From contig NZ_JOCF01000056.1 of assembly GCF_000720635.1 (NCBI RefSeq), forward strand, positions 1 to 64,000: 64,000 nt of DNA, written 5' to 3'. Under the pieces are notes generated by a model. It made no database searches. It was given only the letters and a program-made list of their open reading frames with translations, and was not told the origin of the DNA. Each line of letters begins with the position of its first letter. The first letter of the stretch is position 1. Position numbers and translations under genes: made by a program. The stretch is from Streptomyces sp. NRRL WC-3742. Its GTDB lineage: Bacteria; Actinomycetota; Actinomycetes; Streptomycetales; Streptomycetaceae. Shown piece after piece: positions 49,741 through 57,524 of this stretch.

Positions 49741-49793
49741 ATCAGATCATTTGATCTGATCGGCTTGACGTTTGATCTGGTCATCCCTAGATT
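49741..49793 (+). promoter_or_regulatory. promoter of the DUF2264 gene with a second palindrome
   Basis: -35 TTGACG (49765-49770), 17-bp spacer, -10 TAGATT (49788-49793). Just upstream is ATCAGATCATTTGATCTGAT (49741-49760, 9-bp perfect arms around TT), and a further TTTGATCTG half-site (49770-49778) follows the -35. This operator type differs from the GATCGA array. Confidence 0.65.
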
Positions 49794-49825
49794 CGATCCA
49801 CCGTTCTGACCAAGGAGCGCCGGCC

Positions 49826-51772
49826 ATGACATCGATCCCCCGCCCGCAGGAAGACCGCTCGCTCAGCCCGCACACCGGGCTGACCAGATCCCACTGGGAG
49901 GCGGTCGCGGACAGGATGCTGAACGCCGTCCGACGCCACGCGGGCCCCGGGCACGCACTGATCAACCTGCCCGGACCCCGCCCCAGCGTCTCGGGCTCAC
50001 GCTCGGACGGGCTGGAAGGCTATGCCCGCACCTTCCTGCTGGCCGCCTTCCGCGTCGCCGGCGCCGCGGGCGAGGACCACACCGGACTGCTGCCCCGGTA
50101 CGCCGAGGGGCTCCTCGCCGGCACCCGTACCCCCACCGCCGAGCGCGAGCTGACCGACGGCGACCCGCTCTCCTGGCCGGTGATCGGCGACCGCGGCCAG
50201 GCCATGGTCGAGGCCGCCTCGATCGCCCTCGCGCTGCGCCTCACCCGCCCCTGGCTCTGGGACCGGCTCGACGACCGGGCCCGCGAGCAGGTCCGCAGCT
50301 GGCTGGCCGGCGCCCTGGACCACACCCCGGTCGACAACAACTGGTGGCTCTTCCCCTTCACCGTCGGCGGATTCCTGGTCGAGGCCGGCATGGACGTGGA
50401 CGGCTCGGCGCAGGCCGCCGTGGAGCGCGGCCTGGCCAAGATCGAGCAGTGGTACATCGGCGACGGCTGGTACACCGACGGCCGCCCGCGCGCCTTCGAC
50501 CACTACAACGGCTGGGCCTTCCACCTCTACCCCGTCCTGCACGCCCACCTCACCGGCGACGCCCGGCTGATGGACCTGTACGGCCCCCGCCTCGCCTCCC
50601 ACCTCGGCCCGTACGCGCGCACCTTCGGCGCCGACGGCTCGCCCATGCACCAGGGCCGCTCCCTCACCTACCGGTTCGCCGCGGCCGCGCCGCTGTGGGC
50701 CGGGGCGCTCACCGGCCACACCCCGCTGACTCCCGGCACCACCCGCCGCCTCGCCTCCGGCGCACTGCGGTACTTCCTCGACCGCGGCGCGCTCGACGAG
50801 GACGGCCTGCTCACCCTGGGCTGGCACGGCAGCTACCTCCCGCTCGTGCAGCCCTACTCCGGGCCGGCGTCACCGTACTGGGCCGCCAAGGGGTTCCTCG
50901 GTCTGCTGCTGCCCCCCGACCACCCGGTCTGGACGTCGGTCGAGGAACCCGCCCCGGTCGAACGCGCCGACGCGGTCGTCCCGCTGCCCCGGCCCGGCTT
51001 CCTGATCCAGTCGACGGCCGCCGACGGCATCGTCCGGCTGCACAACCACGGCAGCGACGACCAGCCCGCCGGGGAGGTGCTGCCCGACAACCCGCTCTAC
51101 GCACGGCTCGCGCACTCCACCGCCACCGGCCCGACCTTCGAGGGCGTACCGGACAACCACGTCGGCCTGGTGGTCGACGGCAGCCTCAGTGAACGCGGCA
51201 GGATCCGCCCGCTGGGCGCGGGTGAGGGGTGGGCCGCCTCCGCGCACCGGCCCCGGATCGGCGGCGCCGAGCTGCCCGGCACCACCGTCACCTCGCTGGT
51301 CCTCGCCCTCGGCACGGAGGAGATCCACGCCCACCTGGTGACCGGCGCCGCGCCGGGGACCGAGCTGCGCCACAGCGGTTGGGCGGTCGCGGCGGACGCC
51401 GTCACCGCCGAAGCGGCCGGCCTGCGGGCCGAAGCCGCGGTCACCCGCTCCGACGGCGGGCGGCTGAGTTCCGTGTTGCGGGGCCTCAGCGGTTTCCGCG
51501 CCGCCGAGACCCGGGAGCTGCCGACCGGTACGGCCTTCGGCCCCGTCGGCGCCGTCCCGGTGGTGAGTGGCGCCACCGGCAGCGGGCCCGCGCTCCTCGT
51601 CGCCGCCGCGAGACTTGCCGCCGGGAGACTCGCCGGCTCCGAGGCCGGGCCCTTCCCCACGGCGGACGTGCGGGTCGAGGAGAACCGGGTCCGGGTGAGC
51701 TGGCCGGACGGCAGCCGGCACGAGGCCGTACTCGAGGCCGACGCCGTCACGGTCGTCCACGAGGAGGCATGA
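49826..51772 (+). CDS. DUF2264 family protein, glycoside-hydrolase-like
   Basis: This encodes 648 residues from ATG 49826 (AAGGAG upstream). No signal peptide; cytoplasmic. The N-terminal (alpha/alpha) barrel carries the family's aromatic motifs DNNWWLFPFTVGGFLVEAGM, GDGWYTDGRPRAFDHYNGWA and DGSPMHQGRSLTYRF, where Asp/Tyr/His line a sugar pocket; the C-terminal half is beta-rich (RLHNHGSDDQPAGE). DUF2264 members have, as far as I recall, been placed among glycoside hydrolases (GH154, uronidase-type). It probably cleaves the imported glycoside. Divergent from the uptake operon and coupled to a sugar isomerase gene. Confidence 0.8.
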   Translation: MTSIPRPQEDRSLSPHTGLTRSHWEAVADRMLNAVRRHAGPGHALINLPGPRPSVSGSRSDGLEGYARTFLLAAFRVAGAAGEDHTGLLPRYAEGLLAGTRTPTAERELTDGDPLSWPVIGDRGQAMVEAASIALALRLTRPWLWDRLDDRAREQVRSWLAGALDHTPVDNNWWLFPFTVGGFLVEAGMDVDGSAQAAVERGLAKIEQWYIGDGWYTDGRPRAFDHYNGWAFHLYPVLHAHLTGDARLMDLYGPRLASHLGPYARTFGADGSPMHQGRSLTYRFAAAAPLWAGALTGHTPLTPGTTRRLASGALRYFLDRGALDEDGLLTLGWHGSYLPLVQPYSGPASPYWAAKGFLGLLLPPDHPVWTSVEEPAPVERADAVVPLPRPGFLIQSTAADGIVRLHNHGSDDQPAGEVLPDNPLYARLAHSTATGPTFEGVPDNHVGLVVDGSLSERGRIRPLGAGEGWAASAHRPRIGGAELPGTTVTSLVLALGTEEIHAHLVTGAAPGTELRHSGWAVAADAVTAEAAGLRAEAAVTRSDGGRLSSVLRGLSGFRAAETRELPTGTAFGPVGAVPVVSGATGSGPALLVAAARLAAGRLAGSEAGPFPTADVRVEENRVRVSWPDGSRHEAVLEADAVTVVHEEA

Positions 51773-52551
51773 TCGTGCGACTCGCGTTCGCCACCCTGGG
51801 CCTGCCGGGCGTCCCGCTCGCCGAGGTCCTGCGGCTCGCCGCCGACAACGGCTGGAGCGGGCTCGAACTGCGCTGCGCTCCGGGCGAAGCGGTGCACCCC
51901 GCGATGACCGCCGGCGAGCGGAAGGCCGCCGCGCGGGCCCTGGCCGCCGCCGGGATCACACCGCTCTCGGTGGCCGGCTACATCGGAGTCGCCGCGCCCG
52001 GCGACGACGACCCGGTGCTCGCCGACCTGTACGAACACCTGCGCCTGGCGGCCGACCTGGGCGCCCGCTCCGTCCGGGTCTTCCCGTGCGGCGGCGACGG
52101 GCCGCGGGCCGAGGCCGACGAGCGGGCCGCCCGCCGACTGGCCGCCGCCGCCGACACGGCCCACGAGCTGGGCGTCCGGATCCTGCTGGAGACCCACGAC
52201 TCGCACCGCGCCGGGCGCGACGTGGCGCGTGTCCTGGACATGGTGGGCCATCCGGCCGTCGGGGCGCTCTGGGACCTCCTGCACACCTGGTTGGCCGGTG
52301 AGAGCCCGCTGGAGACGGCCGGGGCACTCGGCCGGCATCTCGGCCACGTCCAGGTCAAGGACGTCGGCGGGGCGCACGACCTCACCCCGCTGCCGCTCGG
52401 TGCGGGTGTGCTGCCAATCGCCGAGTGCCTGCGCCTGCTGCCGGCCGGGTGCTGGGTCTCCTGGGAGTACGAGGCGCCCTGGCACCCGGCCGCGGCCCCA
52501 CTGGCCCCGCTGTTGGGCGAGGGCGCCGACTACCTCGTCGGGCTGGTCTGA
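51769..52551 (+). CDS. sugar phosphate isomerase/epimerase (second copy)
   Basis: This encodes 260 residues from ATG 51769, overlapping the DUF2264 stop (ATGA). TIM-barrel features: RLAFATLGLPGVPLAEVLRL, a metal-ligand strand RILLETHDSH, GALWDLLHTW, GHVQVKDVGG and WVSWEYEAPWHP. It is much diverged from the copy at 42080-42901. Co-translation with the DUF2264 gene suggests it acts on the released sugar. Confidence 0.85.
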   Translation: MIVRLAFATLGLPGVPLAEVLRLAADNGWSGLELRCAPGEAVHPAMTAGERKAAARALAAAGITPLSVAGYIGVAAPGDDDPVLADLYEHLRLAADLGARSVRVFPCGGDGPRAEADERAARRLAAAADTAHELGVRILLETHDSHRAGRDVARVLDMVGHPAVGALWDLLHTWLAGESPLETAGALGRHLGHVQVKDVGGAHDLTPLPLGAGVLPIAECLRLLPAGCWVSWEYEAPWHPAAAPLAPLLGEGADYLVGLV

Positions 52552-52658
52552 CGTTCCGTCCCGTCGACCCTGCTGCCACCGTTTGCGTCCGCTCGCCCGA
52601 CCGGGGCGGGACCGCAGGTGCTGCGGCGCCGGACCGCTTCGCACGTGACGGACGACCG

Positions 52659-53723
52659 TCAGCTGTGGTCCGTACCCCCGCAGGAGGTGCGGATCTTCAG
52701 CTTCGGCAGCAGCTCGACGTGCTGGACGGGCAGCTCGGACCTGTCGTCGTCGATGCGGCGGAGCAGTAGCTCCAGTGCCACCGCGCCCACCGCCCGCTTC
52801 GGCGGGGCGACGGCGGTCAGCGGCGGTGCGGCGAGGGCCGCGAAGACGTCGTCGTACGAGACCATCGCCAGGTCGTCGGGCACCCGCAGGCCGCGAGCGC
52901 GCAGCATCGAGGCGAGCTGGATGGCGTCCTGGTCGGTGTGGACCAGGACGGCCCGCACGCCGTCGGCGACACCCTCGGCGATCCGCGCGGCGACGGCCTC
53001 GGTGTCGGCCTCGGGATGGGCCAGGTCGATCGGCGGGCGCGGTTCCAGGCCGAGCAGCCGGGCGCCCTCGGCGTAGCCGGCCCGTACCTGCAGTGCCGTC
53101 CAGGTGTCCGTGCGGGCCGCCAGCATGACCGACCGGTGGCCGAGCTCGGACAGGTGACGCAGGGCCAGCAGCACGCCGTGGTGGTGGTCGGAGCTGACCG
53201 AGTCCAGCTCGGCGCAGGCGCTGTCGGCGGGCGCGCGGCGCTCGACCAGGACGGTGGGCGCGGGGAGGTCGCGGATCCAGGCGCTGCCGCCGACCGGGCC
53301 GTCCGGCGTCCAGTTCGGGGTGATCAGCAGGCCGTCCACGCCGGATTCCAGGAGCTGCTCCACATGGGCGCGGTCGTCCAGCGACCCGTACGGCGCGATG
53401 CCCAGGATCAGCCGGGCGCCGACGGCGCCGGCGGCGGAACGGGCGCCGTCGATGACCTCGTCGAAGTAGGAGCCGGTGGTCGGCACCAGCATGCCGACCG
53501 TCCGGTCGTGGCTGCGCGGGGCGGTGACGGGTCCGTTGCCGGGCAGCGAGACGGCTCCGTGCGAGCGGCGCAACTGCCCGCTGTCGCCCAGGGCCGCCAC
53601 GTCCCGGCGGACGGTGACGGCGGCGAGGCCCAGGCGCTCCGCGAGGTCCACCACGCGGACCGTACCGAGTTCACGGACGAGTTCGAGGATCTCCGCTCGG
53701 CGTTCCTCGGCGGTGGCGGACAT
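52659..53723 (-). CDS. DeoR-type HTH / LacI-type sensor hybrid regulator
   Basis: This encodes 354 residues from ATG 53723 (AGGAAGGGG upstream). The N-terminal DeoR winged helix has EERRAEILELVRELGTVRVV, then AERLGLAAVTVRRDVAALGD; instead of the DeoR sugar-phosphate domain it continues as a LacI/GalR periplasmic-binding-like sensor: VGMLVPTTGSYFDEVIDGAR, LGHRSVMLAAR, and VPDDLAMVSYDD. It would sense a sugar. Its own promoter has GATCGA-type half-sites like those of the uptake operon, so it most likely represses both. Confidence 0.88.
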   Translation of the reverse strand: MSATAEERRAEILELVRELGTVRVVDLAERLGLAAVTVRRDVAALGDSGQLRRSHGAVSLPGNGPVTAPRSHDRTVGMLVPTTGSYFDEVIDGARSAAGAVGARLILGIAPYGSLDDRAHVEQLLESGVDGLLITPNWTPDGPVGGSAWIRDLPAPTVLVERRAPADSACAELDSVSSDHHHGVLLALRHLSELGHRSVMLAARTDTWTALQVRAGYAEGARLLGLEPRPPIDLAHPEADTEAVAARIAEGVADGVRAVLVHTDQDAIQLASMLRARGLRVPDDLAMVSYDDVFAALAAPPLTAVAPPKRAVGAVALELLLRRIDDDRSELPVQHVELLPKLKIRTSCGGTDHS

Positions 53724-53790
53724 GGCGGGCCCCTTCCTGTGGTGAAACGCCCGGATCGAGCGGTCAGATACTCAGGTCAAGTTGTATCAC

Positions 53791-53822
53791 TCGATCGACC
53801 GGGATCGAAAGAGGAATCGAAA
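53791..53822. promoter_or_regulatory. GATCGA half-sites upstream of the hybrid regulator
   Basis: TCGATCGA (53791-53798), GATCGAAA (53803-53810) and AATCGAAA (53815-53822) form a cluster about 70-100 bp before the regulator start, suggesting autoregulation. Confidence 0.5.
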
Positions 53823-53965
53823 CAGTCGATGCTCGGAGCACCTGGTAGCCGAGCTGCTGCTTCATCGCCCCGCGACCTGCGGCCGTAACGCGCCCGGACG
53901 GACCGTAACCGACGGGTCACAGGTGTTTCGTGGTCAGGAAACACCGGCCCGGCACTGTGGAGGCC

Positions 53966-54385
53966 ATGGAGCAGCCGAAGCCTTCCGTCCACCGTTCCCG
54001 CCGCTGGCGTCGTCAGACCGTCGAGCTCGCCGCCGCCTTCCTCTCGGTGACCGCCGCCGACCTGATCGCGAAGGTCGTCCTGCACGGCACCGACGGCCCG
54101 ATCGTCCTCACCGGTTCAGCTCTCGTCCTGTTCGCCGTAGCCCTCCTGCATGCCTGGTGGTCCCCGCACGCCCCGCCCCCGACCACCCTGTGGCGCGTGC
54201 GCACCGTGCCGCTCGCCCACACCCCTGTGACCCTGGCCGAGCACGAGATCACCCTGATGTCGCTGCACCCCGGCACGGAGGAACTGTTCCTCCGCACCCC
54301 CCGTTCCCTCGACCCCGGCGCCTTGGCCGCCCTGCTCACCACCACCGGCCACACCCTGCGGGACTCACCCACCCGAATCGCGTAG
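53966..54385 (+). CDS. small two-helix membrane protein, unknown function
   Basis: This encodes 139 residues from ATG 53966 (GGAGG very close upstream; GTG 53930 would add 12 residues). A basic N-terminus (HRSRRWRRQ) is followed by two hydrophobic segments (VELAAAFLSVTAADLI and GSALVLFAVALLHAWW) and a cytoplasmic-looking tail with LAEHEITLMSLHPGTEELFL. No family is recognised. It precedes the HTH/MFS pair on the same strand, but a promoter and operator lie between, so it is probably a separate unit. Confidence 0.6.
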   Translation: MEQPKPSVHRSRRWRRQTVELAAAFLSVTAADLIAKVVLHGTDGPIVLTGSALVLFAVALLHAWWSPHAPPPTTLWRVRTVPLAHTPVTLAEHEITLMSLHPGTEELFLRTPRSLDPGALAALLTTTGHTLRDSPTRIA

Positions 54386-54442
54386 GACCGACGGGGGCGG
54401 CGGTCATGATCCGGATGGACCCTGCCCCGGTGCGACCTGAAC

Positions 54443-54496
54443 GCGAAGAGTTCTTTGCGAAGAACCCTTTGCGAAGAACTCTTCGCGGACTACCGT
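54443..54496 (+). promoter_or_regulatory. operator-overlapped, probably leaderless promoter
   Basis: Perfect 13-bp inverted repeat GCGAAGAGTTCTT (54443-54455) and AAGAACTCTTCGC (54474-54486) enclosing a smaller palindrome TTCTTTGCGAAGAA (54451-54464). A -35 TTGCGA (54469-54474), 16-bp spacer and -10 TACCGT (54491-54496) place transcription start at the ATG, 54504. Confidence 0.65.
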
Positions 54497-54503
54497 GTGC
54501 CGC

Positions 54504-55166
54504 ATGGCTGATGCAGTGGAGAGGCCGGACGGCCCGAACGTCGAAGAGGATTCGGTTGTCCTGGATGCCAAGGGGCTGCGTGCCCTGGCGCATCCGGTGC
54601 GCGTGCAGCTGGTCGGGCTGCTGCGGAAGTACGGCCCGTCGACGGCCACCCGCCTCGCGGAGCGGCTGGGCGTGAACTCCGGTACGGCCAGCTACCACCT
54701 CCGCCAGCTCGGTGCGGCCGGGTTCGTCGAGGAGGACACCGGACGCGGCAACGCGCGAGAGCGCTGGTGGCGTTCGGTGCACCGGACGACCTGGTTCAAC
54801 GATCCGGAGCTGGCCGAGCGGGAGCCCGAGGCCGCGCTGGCCTACCAGCAGTCCGTCGCCGCCATCTACACCCTGCGTACGCAGCAGACCCTGAACGGGC
54901 TTCAGACGATGCCCCGCGCATGGCGGAACACCTTCGACATGAGCGACTGGGCCCTTCGGCTCACGCCCGAGGAAGCCGCCGCCCTGGAACGCGAGTTGAC
55001 GGAGGTCATCTCGCGCTACCGGCGAGACGACCCGGATTCGGCGGCGAGTGCCCCCGAGGGAGCCGAACGGGTCTCCGTGATCACGCAGATCCTGCCCGAA
55101 CTGGATGCGCCCGCCGCGTCGTCGCTCCCCTCCGGTCCTCAGGAGGAAGGAGACCCGACGTCATGA
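54504..55166 (+). CDS. winged helix-turn-helix (ArsR-like) regulator of an exporter
   Basis: This encodes 220 residues from ATG 54504. The N-terminal winged helix has LRALAHPVRVQLVGLLRKYG, then TRLAERLGVNSGTASYHLRQ and a wing ending NARERWWR. A helical C-terminal domain (WFNDPELAEREPEAALAYQQ, WALRLTPEEAAALERELTEV) may bind a ligand or dimerise. It overlaps the downstream MFS gene (ATGA), and its promoter carries nested palindromes, so it probably represses its own operon until an inducer appears. Confidence 0.85.
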   Translation: MADAVERPDGPNVEEDSVVLDAKGLRALAHPVRVQLVGLLRKYGPSTATRLAERLGVNSGTASYHLRQLGAAGFVEEDTGRGNARERWWRSVHRTTWFNDPELAEREPEAALAYQQSVAAIYTLRTQQTLNGLQTMPRAWRNTFDMSDWALRLTPEEAAALERELTEVISRYRRDDPDSAASAPEGAERVSVITQILPELDAPAASSLPSGPQEEGDPTS

Positions 55167-56500
55167 CGGACGACTCCTCGGAGGCCGGCGGCATACCCGG
55201 CAGGAGGTCCTTACGGCCGCTGGGCGGTGTGCTGGCGGCCATGGCCGTGTCGCTGACCGGCACTCGGATCTCCGTGGTGGCACTGCCCTGGTTCGTCCTC
55301 GTCACGACCGGCAGCGCCACCCGGACCGGACTGGTCGCCTTCTGCGAGATGACTCCCTACGTGGTGGTCAAGGCGTTCACCGGACCACTGGTGGACCGGA
55401 TCGGCCCGCGGGCCGTCTCCTGGACCACCGATCTGGCCAGCGCGACCGCCGCCGCCGCGGTTCCCCTGCTCCACACCCTGCACCTGCTCTCCTATCCCCT
55501 CCTGCTGGCCCTGGTCGCGCTGATCGGCGCCGCCCGGGGACCCGGCGACCTGGCCAAGGAGGTGATGGTCCCGGAGGCGGCCGAGCGCGGCCGGGTGCCG
55601 CTGGAGCGAGCCACCGGTCTGTCCGGTGTGATCGAGCGGCTCGCCTCCACCGTCGGCCTGGCGGTCGGCGGATCCCTGGTGGCACTGCTGGGGCCCCTGA
55701 CCGGGCTCGCCGTCAACGCCGGCTGCTTCGCCCTCGGATCGGTGATCATCAAACTCGCGCTGCCTCGCGGCACGGGGCACGCGGCCGAGGAAGCTCCCTC
55801 GCAGGCCGGGGAGATGGGACCGGGCTACTGGCGGCGGTTCGGGGAGGGCTTCACCTTCCTGCGCGGCGAGCCGCTGCTGCTCACCGTCATCGTCATGGTC
55901 GGCATCACCAACCTGCTGGACGCGGCGATCACCTCGGTGCTCGTGCCCGTCTGGGCCAGGCAGTCCGGCGACGGCCCGACCGCGATCGGCCTGATGGGCA
56001 GCGTGATGGGGGCCGCGGCGGTCGGCGGGAGCCTGATCGCCGCGGTGGTCGCGCACCGGCTGCGGCGGCGGGTGGTGGTCCTCACCGGGTTCCTGCTGGC
56101 CGGGGCGCCGAGGTTCCTGATCCTCGCCTGCGATGCCCCGCTGGGGGTGGTACTGGCCGTCTTCGCGGTCAGCGGCTTCGGTGCCGGCTTCATCAACCCG
56201 GTACTGGGGGCCGTCCTCGTCGAGCGGGTGCCCCGCCGGATGCTGGGCCGGGTCAACGCGCTCGGCGACTCGCTGGCCTGGGCCGGCATCCCTCTCGGCG
56301 GGCTGATCGCCGGGTCCGTGGTGACCGCTGTGGGACTCGTGCCGGTGCTGCTCGCCTGCGGCGCCGCGTACTTCCTCACCACGAATCTGGCTGGACTGCG
56401 GCCGGAATGGCGCGAGATGGACCGTGGGCGTGGGCGGGGCGTCCTGACGCCGCACTCCGAGGAGGACGCCTCACAGGGCAGGGCGAAGGTAGCGACATGA
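55163..56500 (+). CDS. MFS exporter co-translated with its regulator
   Basis: This encodes 445 residues from ATG 55163. About 12 membrane helices; SLTGTRISVVALPWFVLVTT, GPLVDRIGPRAVSW and EVMVPEAAERGRVPLERATG mark the MFS_3/macrolide-efflux-like group. Codon 17 is TTA, giving possible bldA dependence. The regulator upstream overlaps its start. Downstream lies the tail of a lost amidohydrolase gene. The substrate is unknown; drug export is likely. Confidence 0.85.
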   Translation: MTDDSSEAGGIPGRRSLRPLGGVLAAMAVSLTGTRISVVALPWFVLVTTGSATRTGLVAFCEMTPYVVVKAFTGPLVDRIGPRAVSWTTDLASATAAAAVPLLHTLHLLSYPLLLALVALIGAARGPGDLAKEVMVPEAAERGRVPLERATGLSGVIERLASTVGLAVGGSLVALLGPLTGLAVNAGCFALGSVIIKLALPRGTGHAAEEAPSQAGEMGPGYWRRFGEGFTFLRGEPLLLTVIVMVGITNLLDAAITSVLVPVWARQSGDGPTAIGLMGSVMGAAAVGGSLIAAVVAHRLRRRVVVLTGFLLAGAPRFLILACDAPLGVVLAVFAVSGFGAGFINPVLGAVLVERVPRRMLGRVNALGDSLAWAGIPLGGLIAGSVVTAVGLVPVLLACGAAYFLTTNLAGLRPEWREMDRGRGRGVLTPHSEEDASQGRAKVAT

Positions 56501-56527
56501 CGTTCAGGCTCTCCTCGATCCCCCGCT

Positions 56528-56626
56528 GAAGTCGTCTGCGGCAACCCGCTGGAGGACATCACGGCGATCGGCACCGTGGACCGGGTGATCCGGGACGGCG
56601 CCGTCGTGATCGACAACGGCGCCTGA
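56528..56626 (+). pseudogene. C-terminal remnant of an amidohydrolase gene
   Basis: One frame of 33 codons reads VVCGNPLEDITAIGTVDRVI, then [11 protein letters not shown] and a stop. The GNPLEDI...V..V..DG pattern is the C-terminal end of metal-dependent amidohydrolases of the imidazolonepropionase-like group. No start or catalytic domain remains; it abuts the MFS gene end. Confidence 0.65.
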
Positions 56627-56663
56627 CCCGGAGTACCGGGAGCACCCGGAGTGCCCGGAGCGG

Positions 56664-56828
56664 TCAGCGTTCCTCGCGGAAGTCGACGTGCTGCCGGACG
56701 ACGGGGTCGTACTTGCGCAGGACCAGCCGGTCGGGGTCGTTGCGGCGGTTCTTGCGGGTCACGTACGTGTAGCCGGTCCCGGCGGTCGAGCGGAGCTTGA
56801 TGATCGGGCGCAGTTCGTTGCGGGCCAT
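56664..56828 (-). CDS. rpmG: ribosomal protein bL33, cysteine-free paralogue
   Basis: This encodes 54 residues from ATG 56828 (GGAGG upstream), reading [20 protein letters not shown] and ending [14 protein letters not shown]. It is the C-minus form: the zinc-binding CxxC pairs of the standard protein are absent. Such paralogues replace zinc-containing copies in zinc-starved cells and are repressed by Zur; a Zur-box-like site lies 51-65 bp upstream. Divergent from the rpmB/rpsN run, sharing that site. Confidence 0.95.
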   Translation of the reverse strand: MARNELRPIIKLRSTAGTGYTYVTRKNRRNDPDRLVLRKYDPVVRQHVDFREER

Positions 56829-56878
56829 GTGGAGGACCTCCTTGTCGTGGGTCGTGGGGTGGGAGCGACCATAGCAAA

Positions 56879-56893
56879 TGAAATCCATTTTCA
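56879..56893. promoter_or_regulatory. Zur-box-like operator
   Basis: TGAAATCCATTTTCA, a nearly perfect palindrome matching the TGaAAAT...ATTTtCA shape of actinobacterial Zur sites. Placed between rpmG and rpmB, it can control both directions. Confidence 0.8.
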
Positions 56894-56982
56894 TCTAGGC
56901 TACTGTGGGCTGGCCGCCCGGGCCACGGAGTGCCAGGGGCGGGCCGCTGTCATGTCCTCGTACTCGCCCATCGGAGTAGCCC

Positions 56983-57219
56983 ATGTCCGCCCACTGCCAA
57001 CTGACCGGCCGCAGGCCGGGGTTCGGGAACGCGATCTCGCACTCGCACCGCCGCACCCGCCGCCGCTTCGACCCCAACATCCAGCGCAAGCGCTACTGGC
57101 TGCCCAGCGAGGGCCGGTACGTGCGCCTCGCGCTCAGCGCCAAGGGCGTGAAGACCGTGGACGTGATCGGCATCGAGGCCGCCGTCGCCCGGATCCGTGC
57201 CCGGGGGGAGAAGGTCTGA
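56983..57219 (+). CDS. rpmB: ribosomal protein bL28, zinc-independent paralogue
   Basis: This encodes 78 residues: [39 protein letters not shown] and a C-terminal [15 protein letters not shown]. It has a single Cys rather than zinc-binding pairs. First gene of the rightward zinc-starvation operon; its stop shares a base with the rpsN start (TGATG). Confidence 0.95.
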   Translation: MSAHCQLTGRRPGFGNAISHSHRRTRRRFDPNIQRKRYWLPSEGRYVRLALSAKGVKTVDVIGIEAAVARIRARGEKV

Positions 57220-57524
57220 TGGCCAAGCAGAGCAAGATCGCCAAGAACGACAAGCGGCGCGCGACCGTCGCCCGGTACGCGGAGCGCCGCGCCGAGCTCA
57301 AGCGGATCATCGCCCACCCGGGCACGGCCCCCGCCGAGCGCGCCGCCGCGCAGGCCGAGCTGGCCCGGCAGCCGCGCGACGCGAGTGCCACCCGGGTCCG
57401 TAACCGCGATGCCGTCGACGGGCGGCCGCGCGGCTACCAGCGGGCCTTCGGGCTGTCCCGGATCAACCTGCGCAGCCTGGCCCACGCCGGACAGCTGCCC
57501 GGCGTACGGAAGTCGAGCTGGTGA
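57219..57524 (+). CDS. rpsN: ribosomal protein uS14, zinc-independent long form
   Basis: This encodes 101 residues, [20 protein letters not shown] to [16 protein letters not shown]. The long form lacks the CxxC...CxxC zinc knuckle of short S14 and replaces it under zinc limitation. Overlaps rpmB (TGATG) and the COG0523 gene (GTGA), so the three are translationally coupled. Confidence 0.95.
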   Translation: MAKQSKIAKNDKRRATVARYAERRAELKRIIAHPGTAPAERAAAQAELARQPRDASATRVRNRDAVDGRPRGYQRAFGLSRINLRSLAHAGQLPGVRKSSW

